From NCBI RefSeq assembly GCF_030695525.1, contig NZ_JAUYSS010000047.1, positions 186,001 through 250,000 of the forward strand: a stretch of 64,000 nt of DNA, read 5' to 3'. Origin of the DNA: Daejeonella sp. GTDB lineage: Bacteria > Bacteroidota > Bacteroidia > Sphingobacteriales > Sphingobacteriaceae. Each line of letters starts with the position of its first letter. The stretch's first letter is position 1. Shown one piece after another: positions 1-7,936 of this stretch. A program made the translations under genes and the position numbers. Under the pieces are notes generated by a model. It ran no database searches. It was not told the DNA's origin and was given only the letters and a program-made list of their open reading frames with translations.

Positions 1-98
1 CTTTTTGCCCATTTACAAATTGACTCCAGGCTGTTGAATGGTGCAGTATCTCCTAAAAATTGTGCAAGAAATATTGCGGGTCCTTTTATCGTGGTCAT
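1..98 (-). CDS. Sugar phosphate isomerase/epimerase, TIM barrel (partial, N-terminus only)
   Basis: Only the first 32 codons lie in the window; the gene runs off the left edge. The start reads MTTIKGPAIFLAQFLGD and continues with PFNSLESICKWA, which I recognise as the first strand and helix of the xylose-isomerase-like TIM-barrel sugar phosphate isomerase/epimerase family common in Bacteroidota. Members isomerise sugars or keto-sugars with a divalent metal. There is no signal peptide, so it should be cytoplasmic. It starts 9 bases after the stop of the upstream Gfo/Idh gene on the same strand, so the two are very likely co-transcribed and act on one pathway. The substrate cannot be told from this fragment. 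Confidence 0.75.
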   Translation of the reverse strand, partial: MTTIKGPAIFLAQFLGDTAPFNSLESICKWAK

Positions 99-107
99 AA
101 TCTATTT

Positions 108-1268
108 TTAAACTTCAAAATTTGTCCATTTTTCATTACTCAAACTGCTTTTTACAACATTATTGATAAAAGCCATTCCTCTGATGCCTTCATCAACTGA
201 AGGGTAGTCGTATGCTTCGGGAGCTGCCCTTATACCTTCATTTTCTGCCGAAATGCATAAAGCAAAATTCCTGTACAGATTGGCAAATGCTTCAAGATAT
301 CCTTCGGGATGACCTCCTGGCGTACGGCTGTTAAAGGTTGTATAGCTTGATAACTGATGCCCTCCCGCTCTCAAAATCTGAACAGGTGCATCCAGCCATT
401 TCAGAATTAAGGTATTGGGTTCCTGCTGCGCCCATTCGAGTCCGCCCTTTTCGCCATAAACCCTGATCCGGAGTGCATTTTCTTCACCCGCTGCAATTTG
501 GGAAGCAATCAATACCCCATTTGAACCATTATCAAATTTGAGAAGCACATTTCCATCGTCGTCCAAAGCTCTTCCATCCACAACAATGCTAAGGTCTGCA
601 CATAATTTGGTAATCTTTAATCCGCTGATATATTCAGCCAGATGTGCGGCATGGGTTCCTATATCGCCCATACATCCGCTTTTTCCTGATCTTGCGGGGT
701 CAGTACGCCAGGCAGCCTGCGGGTTTCCATCCTTTTCGGACAATCTGCTTAACCATCCCTGTGGGTATTCTACAATTATCTTTCTGATCCTACCCAAATC
801 ACCTGCTTTAACCATTTCCCTGGCTTGTTTAACCATCGGATAGCCGGCATAGGTATGGGTCAGCAATAAACTGAGACCGGTTTCTTCGGTTTTTTTCTTC
901 AGCAGTTTAGCTTCTTCGAGTGTAAAGGTGATTGGTTTATCGATCACCACATGAAAGCCATGTTCCAGAGCCATCATTGCCGGAGCAAAGTGGGCATGGT
1001 TTGGAGTGACTATACTTACAAAATCCATTCGCTCTCCGGCAGGGAGTCGACTCTCCTGAAGGATCATTTCTTCATAATCCGGATAAATCCGGTCTTCAGG
1101 AAGAAAGAGGGTCTTGCCGCTCTCGAGGGCTTTTGCAGGACTTGAGCTAAGTGCACCGCAAACGAGCTCGATAAGACCATCCATATTTGCAGCAATTCGG
1201 TGAATGGCTCCGATAAAGGCATCCTTGCCGCCGCCAATCATTCCCATTCTTAATTTTCTTTTCATCAT
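108..1268 (-). CDS. Gfo/Idh/MocA family oxidoreductase
   Basis: A 386-residue NAD(P)-dependent sugar dehydrogenase-like protein. The N-terminal Rossmann fold has the loop GMIGGGKDAFIGAIHR (about residues 9-24), a TPNHAH strand end near 88-93 and the family DKP motif (110-112; the Lys is the usual catalytic residue, more often EKP). The C-terminal half carries GDIGTHAAH (201-209), where Asp and His normally contact the sugar. No export signal is seen, so it is predicted cytoplasmic, unlike the Tat-leader paralogue at 11.8 kb. It sits between a mutarotase-like gene upstream and a sugar isomerase downstream, suggesting oxidation or reduction of a (3-keto-)sugar. The exact substrate is unknown. 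Confidence 0.88.
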   Translation of the reverse strand: MMKRKLRMGMIGGGKDAFIGAIHRIAANMDGLIELVCGALSSSPAKALESGKTLFLPEDRIYPDYEEMILQESRLPAGERMDFVSIVTPNHAHFAPAMMALEHGFHVVIDKPITFTLEEAKLLKKKTEETGLSLLLTHTYAGYPMVKQAREMVKAGDLGRIRKIIVEYPQGWLSRLSEKDGNPQAAWRTDPARSGKSGCMGDIGTHAAHLAEYISGLKITKLCADLSIVVDGRALDDDGNVLLKFDNGSNGVLIASQIAAGEENALRIRVYGEKGGLEWAQQEPNTLILKWLDAPVQILRAGGHQLSSYTTFNSRTPGGHPEGYLEAFANLYRNFALCISAENEGIRAAPEAYDYPSVDEGIRGMAFINNVVKSSLSNEKWTNFEV

Positions 1269-1358
1269 ATAAGGCTAAAAATTATTCGTATCAAATCGAT
1301 ATTAAATATAAAATTTTGTTCTTTTCTGCCGGAAATAAATCCTGGATTTAATTCAGGA

Positions 1359-2531
1359 TTATTTGATTACTGAAAATTTATAAATAGTATTTGTTTTGTA
1401 GACTTCTCCGGGATTTAGAACAGTTGTTGGAAATGACGGCTGATTTGGGGAATCGGGAAAATGCTGCGTTTCGAGGCAGAAGGCAGTTCTGAAATCATCT
1501 TTACTTCCCCCTTTAAAGGTGTTTTTGCCCTGCATAAAATTACCGCTGTAAAATTGGATGCCGGGTTCCCGGGTAAATATTTCCATCACGATCCCTGATT
1601 TTTCACCTGTGACAATTGCAGCCGAATTCATAATGCCATTTTGACCTGAATTTAATACAAAGTTATGATCATAACCTTTCCCATACTTTAGCTGGATATT
1701 ATCATCCTCAATTCTGTCGCCTATTTTGGTTGCTTGTCTGAAATCAAAAGGGCTTCCAGCAACAGAATCCAGTTTTCCCAATGGAATAAGAGTTGAATCA
1801 ACAGGAGTATATTGCTCTGCATTAATCTTGAGGGTATGGTTTAGAATGTTGCCACTTCCTTCCCCATTTAAATTAAAAAATGCATGATTGGTGAGATTTA
1901 CAATCGTTTTCTTATCAGTAGATGCTTCATAGTTAATCATAAGTTCATTATCATCAGATAGTGAATAAATAACTTTCACCTGGAGATTACCGGGAAATCC
2001 TTCTTCCATATCTTTTGATAGATAGCTAAACTCCAAAGTTTGACCGTTCAATTGCCTGACATCCCAAACTACATCCTGAAATCCTTTTTTACCGCCGTGA
2101 AGGGCATTCGGACTGTTATTTATAAAGATTGAGTACACTTTACCATCGAGCATGAATTTTCCTCCGGCGATTCGGTTGCCATAACGTCCGATTGTAGCTC
2201 CGAAATATGGCTCAGTAGATTTCTGATAGGCTTCAACTCCAGCAAAGCCAACAACCACATCTGTTAATTTACCTGATCGGTCGGGTATGCTGAAGCTCAG
2301 GATTCTTGCACCATAATTTGTAAAAGCAGCCTCAACATTATTCTTATTCCTTATAATGAATAAATCTGTGTTTTTACCATCAATGATTTTTTGAAAATCA
2401 ATTTTTGATTGCAGATTATAAATAGAAGAACTGACAGTAGCTATTTCAGAATCTTTTTCTGTTGTTGAATTACATGCGATCAAAACAAGCAGGCAACAAC
2501 CCAGCAGTTGGAGTTTTCTATGCAATATCAT
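1359..2531 (-). CDS. galM: Aldose 1-epimerase (mutarotase), lipoprotein
   Basis: A 390-residue GalM-family mutarotase, which interconverts alpha and beta anomers of free aldoses. The leader ends in a lipobox (LVLIAC, Cys20), so the mature protein should be a periplasmic or outer-membrane lipoprotein. Family motifs are all present: GRYGNRI (115-121), NALHGG with His145, NLTNHAFFNL with the catalytic acid His216, and FCLETQHFPDSPN with the catalytic base Glu354. Length and C-terminal TVLNPGEVY match the family. It lies 18 bases downstream of the large ThuA/PQQ-dehydrogenase fusion and 90 bases upstream of the Gfo/Idh gene, all on one strand. It may supply the correct anomer to the periplasmic sugar dehydrogenase. 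Confidence 0.93.
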   Translation of the reverse strand: MILHRKLQLLGCCLLVLIACNSTTEKDSEIATVSSSIYNLQSKIDFQKIIDGKNTDLFIIRNKNNVEAAFTNYGARILSFSIPDRSGKLTDVVVGFAGVEAYQKSTEPYFGATIGRYGNRIAGGKFMLDGKVYSIFINNSPNALHGGKKGFQDVVWDVRQLNGQTLEFSYLSKDMEEGFPGNLQVKVIYSLSDDNELMINYEASTDKKTIVNLTNHAFFNLNGEGSGNILNHTLKINAEQYTPVDSTLIPLGKLDSVAGSPFDFRQATKIGDRIEDDNIQLKYGKGYDHNFVLNSGQNGIMNSAAIVTGEKSGIVMEIFTREPGIQFYSGNFMQGKNTFKGGSKDDFRTAFCLETQHFPDSPNQPSFPTTVLNPGEVYKTNTIYKFSVIK

Positions 2532-2549
2532 ATCCTGGTTTTTAAATAT

Positions 2550-5500
2550 TTATTCCTGCTTGAAGCTAATATTTTTAAGTAGTGGCCTTGGCTTTAAGTT
2601 TTTTGGGTCGGATACAATCAGAACAAACAGGTTGTTAAGCTTCTTGACGGCAGGAGGATTAAGCTGAACAAGGGTATTAATTTGCTGATCCGGAATTTCT
2701 CCATCTGTAAAACTGCTTTTCCCGATAAGGGTTCCCGTCTCTGAATTCATGCGAATCTCGATATTGTAATTTCCAGCTCCTCCCTTTGAGAGGGTAGCAA
2801 AATCTATATGCTTAATACCTGACAGATCAATGTTGTTCAGTTTGAACCATCCATTATTTTGAGGATAGATTAGAAAACCGGTATTGGTTGAGTCTTTCAA
2901 TCCAATTCTGGTTCTTTCAGTGATTTCCCTTGCACTAAATGTATTGCTCCTCAAATAAACGGTTGCTGAACCTGTTAGTGGTTTCAGTCCGGCCTGTCCC
3001 TGATCTGTATAGGAAGCATAAATACTAAAAACATTATTCTCATCTTCCTGTTCAGGGATTATACTGCCCTGTATTGGTAAAGTAGCCTTATTTACTGCTT
3101 TATCTTCAAGTGATAAAACCCATTGAGCTATTTTCTTTGCGTCCTCTACGCTCATAGCCGAATGAGCCGGCATGGCTACCTCGCCCCATGTTCCGCCACC
3201 TCCTTGTATGATCTTAGCCGCCAGATAAGTAGCAGCAGTGGGATGATTCTGGTATTTTGCAGATACCTGGGTGTAGGAAGGGCCAATAGACTTTGTGCTT
3301 ACCTGGTGGCATGACTGGCAATCTGATTTAAGCATCAATGCCTGCCCCGCCTGGGCTTCTGTAAATACCTGATGTCCCATTGAAGCACCTGCAAGGTCAG
3401 TACCTTTGGAATAATTATTAGCTACATAAATCGTGTTTTTATCAACAATGGATCCTTCATCACTAACAGATACATCATACTCTACAGGTTTCCCGGGAAA
3501 ATAAAAGCTCTGATTTCCTTTTAACTGAATACTGACTTTTGGTTGTGCATTGCCAGCCGTGATGGTTACCGGACTGCTATTGGTACCTGCAAAATTTTTG
3601 TCGATTGCCAGAACGCTTATTGCATATTCTCCGGCTTTAGTATAGGTATGTTCAATACTTGGCTCTATAGTTGATTTCTTAATGCCACTGCCAAGCTCCC
3701 ATACATAATTCATTTTATCCTTATCAGGGTCGCTGGCTTCAACTTTGGCCTGTAATTTAAAAGGAAGTATTCCGCTTGTTTTGCTTACGATGATTTCCTT
3801 AATTTGGGGGGGGCGGTTGCCGGCAACGAAATCAATTCTTGAAATGGCTGCATCCGGGTTTTTTGAGAACCAACCTTTACCGTATTCCAGGATATAGATC
3901 CGTCCATCCGGCCCAAGTTCCATATCGATAGGAGAAGAGAAAGTTGTCAACGGCATAAAGGCCTCCATATTGTCGTAATCACCATTAGGTTTCATAGTCA
4001 CGGCCTTAATCCAACCCCTGATCCAGTCGTAAATAAAGAGTTTATTATCGTAATAATCAGGATATCGTGTTTCCTTCGGATATAATTCAGTATGATAAAC
4101 CGGGCCGGCCATTGCATTTCTGCCTCCGGTTCCTACTTGTGGAAATTCCTTTGAAGCTGCATAGGGGTACCATATAAAAGCGGGTGAAACAGGAGGGAGA
4201 TATTCGAGACCAGTATTGTTGGGCGAATTATTATAAGGTTTATCAGGATCAAAGGCTTCACCACTGGTTCCGGTTGTATAATCGTATGCCCTGTAAGGAT
4301 AATTGTTGCCTACAAAAAATGGCCAGCCGAAAAAGCCAGCTTTTCTCGCCTGATTCACTTCATCGTAGCCTCTTGAACCTCTTTCAGGACTATCAGCATT
4401 CGCATCCGGACCTACTTCCCCCCAGTAAAGAAATCCTGTTTTCTTGTCAATAGAAATACGGTAGGGGTTTCTGTTTCCCATTACATAAATCTCTGGTCTG
4501 GTACCGGGTGTATCTGGGGGAAATAAATTTCCTTCCGGTATGCTATAACTGCCATCCTCATTAACCTTTATCCTCATAATTTTTCCCCGAAGGTCATTGG
4601 TATTTCCAGAGGATCTTCTGGCATCATATTGTTCAAGCCCCGGGCGGTTATCCAGAGGTCCGTAGCCTTTATTCACAAAAGTCTGCTTTGGTACATCAAA
4701 TGGAGTGGCATTATCACCAGCCGAAACATATAAGAGTCCATCAGGACCAAAGGCAATTGAACCTCCGGTATGACAACATATTTCTCTCTGAGAATAGAAT
4801 TCCAGAATTACTTTTTCGGATGAGTTATCCAACTTGTCGTTCACAAATTTGAACCGGGAGAGGCGATTGACAGAGGTATCTAATGGACTGTAAAAGATGT
4901 AAACATAATTATTCTCACTGTACTCAGGATCAGCAGCAATTCCAAGTACTCCTTCTTCAGCATTCACACCTGGAACTGTGGTCTTGTGGTAAGCATCTAA
5001 AAAACCAACCTGACTGATACTTTTACTCTTCTCCTTATAAAGCATGATCTCCCCCCTTCTTTGTACAAGCAGAATATCCAGATTCGGAAGAATAGCCATT
5101 TCTATAGGTTCAAACAGTGTTCCTGTGGTCAGAACAGTTTTAACAAATCTGTTTTCCTCAGGAACCTGCGGAGTTTTAGCTTTTGCGTAATTTAAGGCAA
5201 CATTATTGCCAATTGCGTATTTGATGCCTCCAAGAAGATGTTTAAGGAAAAGCTGGTCTGAGAATGATTCATTGGGATGTCCCATCCCGGTATAAAAGGC
5301 CCTTCCACCGTCAAATTCATGGTACCAGGCAATAGGATGATAATCTCCATTCTCTCCGCCGCTATAACTTTTTTCATCAAGTGAGATCAAAACCTTTACG
5401 TCCGGGTTCAAATTTTTGTAATTATACCATTCGTCTTTATGAACCCACTTTTCCTGAAGATGTTTGGTTGAGAGGTGTGTGCGGTCATTCACAATCATCG

Positions 5501-5933
5501 TAGCATCCTGAATCTTTGGGTGACTTTTGAAATACCCGCCCACCAGTTTTCCATACCATTCCCAGTCGTATTCTGTATCGGCTGCTGCATGGATTCCGGT
5601 ATAACCACCTCCAGCCTGAATAAATCTTTCAAAACTGATTTGCTGGGGACTATTTAATATATTTCCGGTAGTACTCAGGAAAATTACTGCAGAATAGTTT
5701 TTCAGGGAATCATCATTGAAGTAATTCTCGTTCTCTGTAGTATCGACCAGAAATCCGTTTTCCTTACCAAGTTTGATCAGTGCTGTTTTACCTGCTGCAA
5801 TTGATTCATGCCTGTAGGCAGCGGTTTTACTAAAGACAAGAACTCTGGGTTTAACTGCTTGTTCCCACCTGGTGAATGCAAACAGGGCAAGTATCAGTAG
5901 GGAAAATGGCAACAGTCTGTAAATTCTTTTCAT
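2550..5933 (-). CDS. Secreted fusion: ThuA-like domain, PQQ-type glucose/sorbosone dehydrogenase, PKD, cytochrome c, CBM6-like domain
   Basis: A 1127-residue multidomain protein with an N-terminal hydrophobic leader (residues 6-20). In order: a ThuA-like, glutamine-amidotransferase-fold domain (about 29-240, with GGGYTGIHAAADTEYDW); a six-bladed glucose/sorbosone dehydrogenase beta-propeller (about 265-690, with EEGVLGIAADP, CCHTGGSIAFGPDGLLY, GNRNPYRISID and GWPFFVGNN); a PKD/Ig-like domain (about 700-790); a mono-haem cytochrome c domain with CQSCH at Cys872-His876; and a C-terminal beta-rich module resembling CBM6 (about 965-1120). Propeller oxidation of a sugar could pass electrons to the haem of the same chain. 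A C8 run on the coding strand lies between propeller and PKD. It heads the minus-strand operon. The substrate is unknown; the domain architecture is clear. Confidence 0.88.
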   Translation of the reverse strand: MKRIYRLLPFSLLILALFAFTRWEQAVKPRVLVFSKTAAYRHESIAAGKTALIKLGKENGFLVDTTENENYFNDDSLKNYSAVIFLSTTGNILNSPQQISFERFIQAGGGYTGIHAAADTEYDWEWYGKLVGGYFKSHPKIQDATMIVNDRTHLSTKHLQEKWVHKDEWYNYKNLNPDVKVLISLDEKSYSGGENGDYHPIAWYHEFDGGRAFYTGMGHPNESFSDQLFLKHLLGGIKYAIGNNVALNYAKAKTPQVPEENRFVKTVLTTGTLFEPIEMAILPNLDILLVQRRGEIMLYKEKSKSISQVGFLDAYHKTTVPGVNAEEGVLGIAADPEYSENNYVYIFYSPLDTSVNRLSRFKFVNDKLDNSSEKVILEFYSQREICCHTGGSIAFGPDGLLYVSAGDNATPFDVPKQTFVNKGYGPLDNRPGLEQYDARRSSGNTNDLRGKIMRIKVNEDGSYSIPEGNLFPPDTPGTRPEIYVMGNRNPYRISIDKKTGFLYWGEVGPDANADSPERGSRGYDEVNQARKAGFFGWPFFVGNNYPYRAYDYTTGTSGEAFDPDKPYNNSPNNTGLEYLPPVSPAFIWYPYAASKEFPQVGTGGRNAMAGPVYHTELYPKETRYPDYYDNKLFIYDWIRGWIKAVTMKPNGDYDNMEAFMPLTTFSSPIDMELGPDGRIYILEYGKGWFSKNPDAAISRIDFVAGNRPPQIKEIIVSKTSGILPFKLQAKVEASDPDKDKMNYVWELGSGIKKSTIEPSIEHTYTKAGEYAISVLAIDKNFAGTNSSPVTITAGNAQPKVSIQLKGNQSFYFPGKPVEYDVSVSDEGSIVDKNTIYVANNYSKGTDLAGASMGHQVFTEAQAGQALMLKSDCQSCHQVSTKSIGPSYTQVSAKYQNHPTAATYLAAKIIQGGGGTWGEVAMPAHSAMSVEDAKKIAQWVLSLEDKAVNKATLPIQGSIIPEQEDENNVFSIYASYTDQGQAGLKPLTGSATVYLRSNTFSAREITERTRIGLKDSTNTGFLIYPQNNGWFKLNNIDLSGIKHIDFATLSKGGAGNYNIEIRMNSETGTLIGKSSFTDGEIPDQQINTLVQLNPPAVKKLNNLFVLIVSDPKNLKPRPLLKNISFKQE
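3806..3813. repeat. G8 homopolymer inside a coding region
   Basis: Eight consecutive G on the plus strand (C8 on the coding strand), encoding Arg-Pro-Pro in the linker between the dehydrogenase propeller and the PKD domain of the large fusion protein. A slip of one base here would cut off the PKD, cytochrome and binding modules. Confidence 0.9.
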
Positions 5934-6036
5934 GATTGTATTTATATTCTGAGGATGTTAAACGATCAAGATGGCATTTAATTGAGTATGATTATTAAAA
6001 ATAAAAATATACATTTATTTTAAACAAACTATTGAA

Positions 6037-6066
6037 ATACCCCTTGATATATTTTGTTAAGGGTAT
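6037..6066. promoter_or_regulatory. Imperfect inverted repeat in divergent promoter region
   Basis: Arms ATACCCCTT (6037-6045) and AAGGGTAT (6059-6066) pair with one bulged C around a 13-nt AT-rich spacer. It lies in the 266-bp spacer between the divergently transcribed ThuA/PQQ fusion and the MFS transporter, where a terminator is not needed, so an operator shared by both operons is plausible but unproven. Confidence 0.3.
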
Positions 6067-6199
6067 ATACCGGCAGGTTTAATTTACATGGTGTATTTTA
6101 AACACTTTAATTTAAATATTTTAAATTTATTTATGAGTCATCTGATTCGCAGGTCATATTTTTTATTCAGCTCCTTAATTTAGTTCAACCAAGCATTTT

Positions 6200-7456
6200 A
6201 TGAACCTGTTCACCCGTATTAAATTATCACTCATGATGTTCCTCGAATTTTTTATCTGGGGTTCATGGTTTGTTACACTTGGGACCTTTCTCGGCAGGAA
6301 TCTCCTCGCTAATGGTTCCGAAACTGCAGCGGTATTTTCCACTCAGTCTTTTGGTGCCATTATAGCCCCTTTTATAATTGGTTTGATCGCCGACAGGTAT
6401 TTCAATGCCGAAAGGATACTTGGTATTCTTCATCTGATTGGAGCCATTTTAATGTCTCAGATGTATTATTCAACCGACTTTTCAGGATTTTATCCTTATG
6501 TTTTTGGGTATATGATCCTCTTTATGCCTACCCTTGCATTGGTTAATTCAATTTCATTCAACCAGATGAAAAGCGCCGAAAAGGAGTTCTCTTCGATTCG
6601 TATTTGGGGTACTATTGGCTGGATCGTTGCTGGCTTGTGTATTAGTTTCCTGTTTAACTGGGACTCATTCGAAGGGGTATCGGATGGACTTTTAAGGAAT
6701 ACCTTTGCCATGGCAGGGATTTCTTCAGTGATACTGGGACTTTTCAGTTTCAGCCTCCCAAAAACTCCGCCAACCGTAATTAAAGGAGAAAAAGTGGCTT
6801 TGTCAACTTTATTGGGATTTGACGCCCTTAAAATGCTTAATAATAAGAATTTTCTGATTTTCTTTATTTCTTCGATATTAATATGTATTCCACTGGCATT
6901 TTATTATCAAAATGCAAACCTGTTTCTTACTGAAATCGGAATGGAAAACCCAACCGGTAAAATGACCATCGGGCAGGTATCAGAAGTTTTATTTCTGCTG
7001 CTCTTACCCATTTTCTTTAGTAGGTTCGGGTTCAAAAAGACTATTTTAGTTGGGATGATCGCATGGGCTGTCAGATATGCGCTGTTTGCATATGGAAATG
7101 CAGATGAACTGAGCTCCATGCTAATTGTAGGTATAGCATTACATGGTATTTGTTATGACTTTTTCTTTGTTTCAGGACAGATTTACACGAATTCAAAAGC
7201 AGGCGAAAAATATAAAAGCGCAGCCCAGGGTTTAATTACACTGGCCACCTATGGTATAGGAATGTTGATCGGGTTCTGGGTTGCCGGAATAGTCAGCGAT
7301 GCTTATAAAGTATCAGAAACTCAGCACGACTGGGAAAAAATATGGATGCTTGCTGCTGGCATAGCGGCAGTAGTTGCAGTTTTGTTCTTTTTTACCTTTA
7401 GTCAGTCAAAGGAAAGTTTTGAAAGAAGTATGGATAAGAGTCTTAATGAAATATGA
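6200..7456 (+). CDS. MFS transporter, NupG-like nucleoside:H+ symporter family
   Basis: A 418-residue membrane protein with about 12 hydrophobic segments. The opening (MNLFTRIKLSLMMFLEFFIW then GSWFVTLGTFLG) and the loop GLIADRYFNAERILG are typical of the NupG/XapB-type nucleoside:proton symporter branch. In Bacteroidota, members of this branch are often found beside Gfo/Idh dehydrogenases and sugar isomerases, and probably carry sugars or sugar derivatives. It is first in the plus-strand group, followed by the damaged isomerase gene and the GMC dehydrogenase. Inference: it imports the product made by the periplasmic oxidation system of this locus. The family is secure, the substrate is not. 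Confidence 0.85.
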   Translation: MNLFTRIKLSLMMFLEFFIWGSWFVTLGTFLGRNLLANGSETAAVFSTQSFGAIIAPFIIGLIADRYFNAERILGILHLIGAILMSQMYYSTDFSGFYPYVFGYMILFMPTLALVNSISFNQMKSAEKEFSSIRIWGTIGWIVAGLCISFLFNWDSFEGVSDGLLRNTFAMAGISSVILGLFSFSLPKTPPTVIKGEKVALSTLLGFDALKMLNNKNFLIFFISSILICIPLAFYYQNANLFLTEIGMENPTGKMTIGQVSEVLFLLLLPIFFSRFGFKKTILVGMIAWAVRYALFAYGNADELSSMLIVGIALHGICYDFFFVSGQIYTNSKAGEKYKSAAQGLITLATYGIGMLIGFWVAGIVSDAYKVSETQHDWEKIWMLAAGIAAVVAVLFFFTFSQSKESFERSMDKSLNEI

Positions 7457-7491
7457 ATTGGGTATTTTCAGATCTTATTATTTTCAAATAA

Positions 7492-7827
7492 ATGCTTAAT
7501 ATTCAATCATTAAGAGGTAATATTAATCAATCAGTTTGCCGCTGGTGCTTTGATGAGCTTTCGATTGAAGAGTTATGCAAGCTTGCGATAGAAATCGGGC
7601 TGGTGGGTATCGACCTGCTTGGGCCCTCAGACTGGCCGGTTCTGGAAAAATATGGACTCAAGTCCACTTTGTGTAACGGTGCAGAAATTAGTCTTGAACA
7701 GGGCTGGAATAATAAGGTTTATCCTTCGGAATTACTGAATAAAGGTTACGTTGCTCAGGAATTCATTCCGTTGAAACCTGACAAAGCCGGATCACTGAAG
7801 GAGGCTGTCAGGATTTGTGACGTTTAG
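7492..7827 (+). pseudogene. Hydroxypyruvate isomerase-like TIM-barrel protein with a large in-frame internal deletion
   Basis: The 111-residue frame joins two recognisable ends of a family that is normally about 260-300 residues long. Residues 1-82 match the N-terminus (GNINQSVCRWCFDELSIEEL, IGLVGIDLLGPSDWPVLEKYG, CNGAEISLEQGWN). From about residue 83 the sequence jumps to the family C-terminus (NKGYVAQEFIPLKPDKAGSL, then KEAVRICDV). Some 170-190 codons, including most strands of the barrel and its metal ligands, are missing, yet the frame is open. It cannot fold as a TIM barrel, so I call it a deletion pseudogene. It sits between a transporter and the GMC dehydrogenase. A fresh deletion or an assembly collapse could explain it. 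Confidence 0.78.
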
Positions 7828-7828
7828 A

Positions 7829-7912
7829 ATAGAGAATAAAGAATAAGGAACAAAGAGTAAAGACGATGAGCTGTATGTTTCTTGTTCTTTGCTCTTTAAT
7901 CCAAGAATAAAG
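7829..7912. repeat. Imperfect inverted low-complexity repeat
   Basis: The tract GGAACAAAGAGTAAAG is followed about 20 nt later by TTGTTCTTTGCTCTTTA, roughly its reverse complement. The TTGTTCTTTGCTCC-type string recurs at about 13.3, 14.5, 34.4 and 38.6 kb, so this is one copy of a dispersed spacer repeat. The fold could act as a weak attenuator between the isomerase remnant and the GMC gene. Confidence 0.45.
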
Positions 7913-7936
7913 GAATATTAAACAATAAATAAGAAT

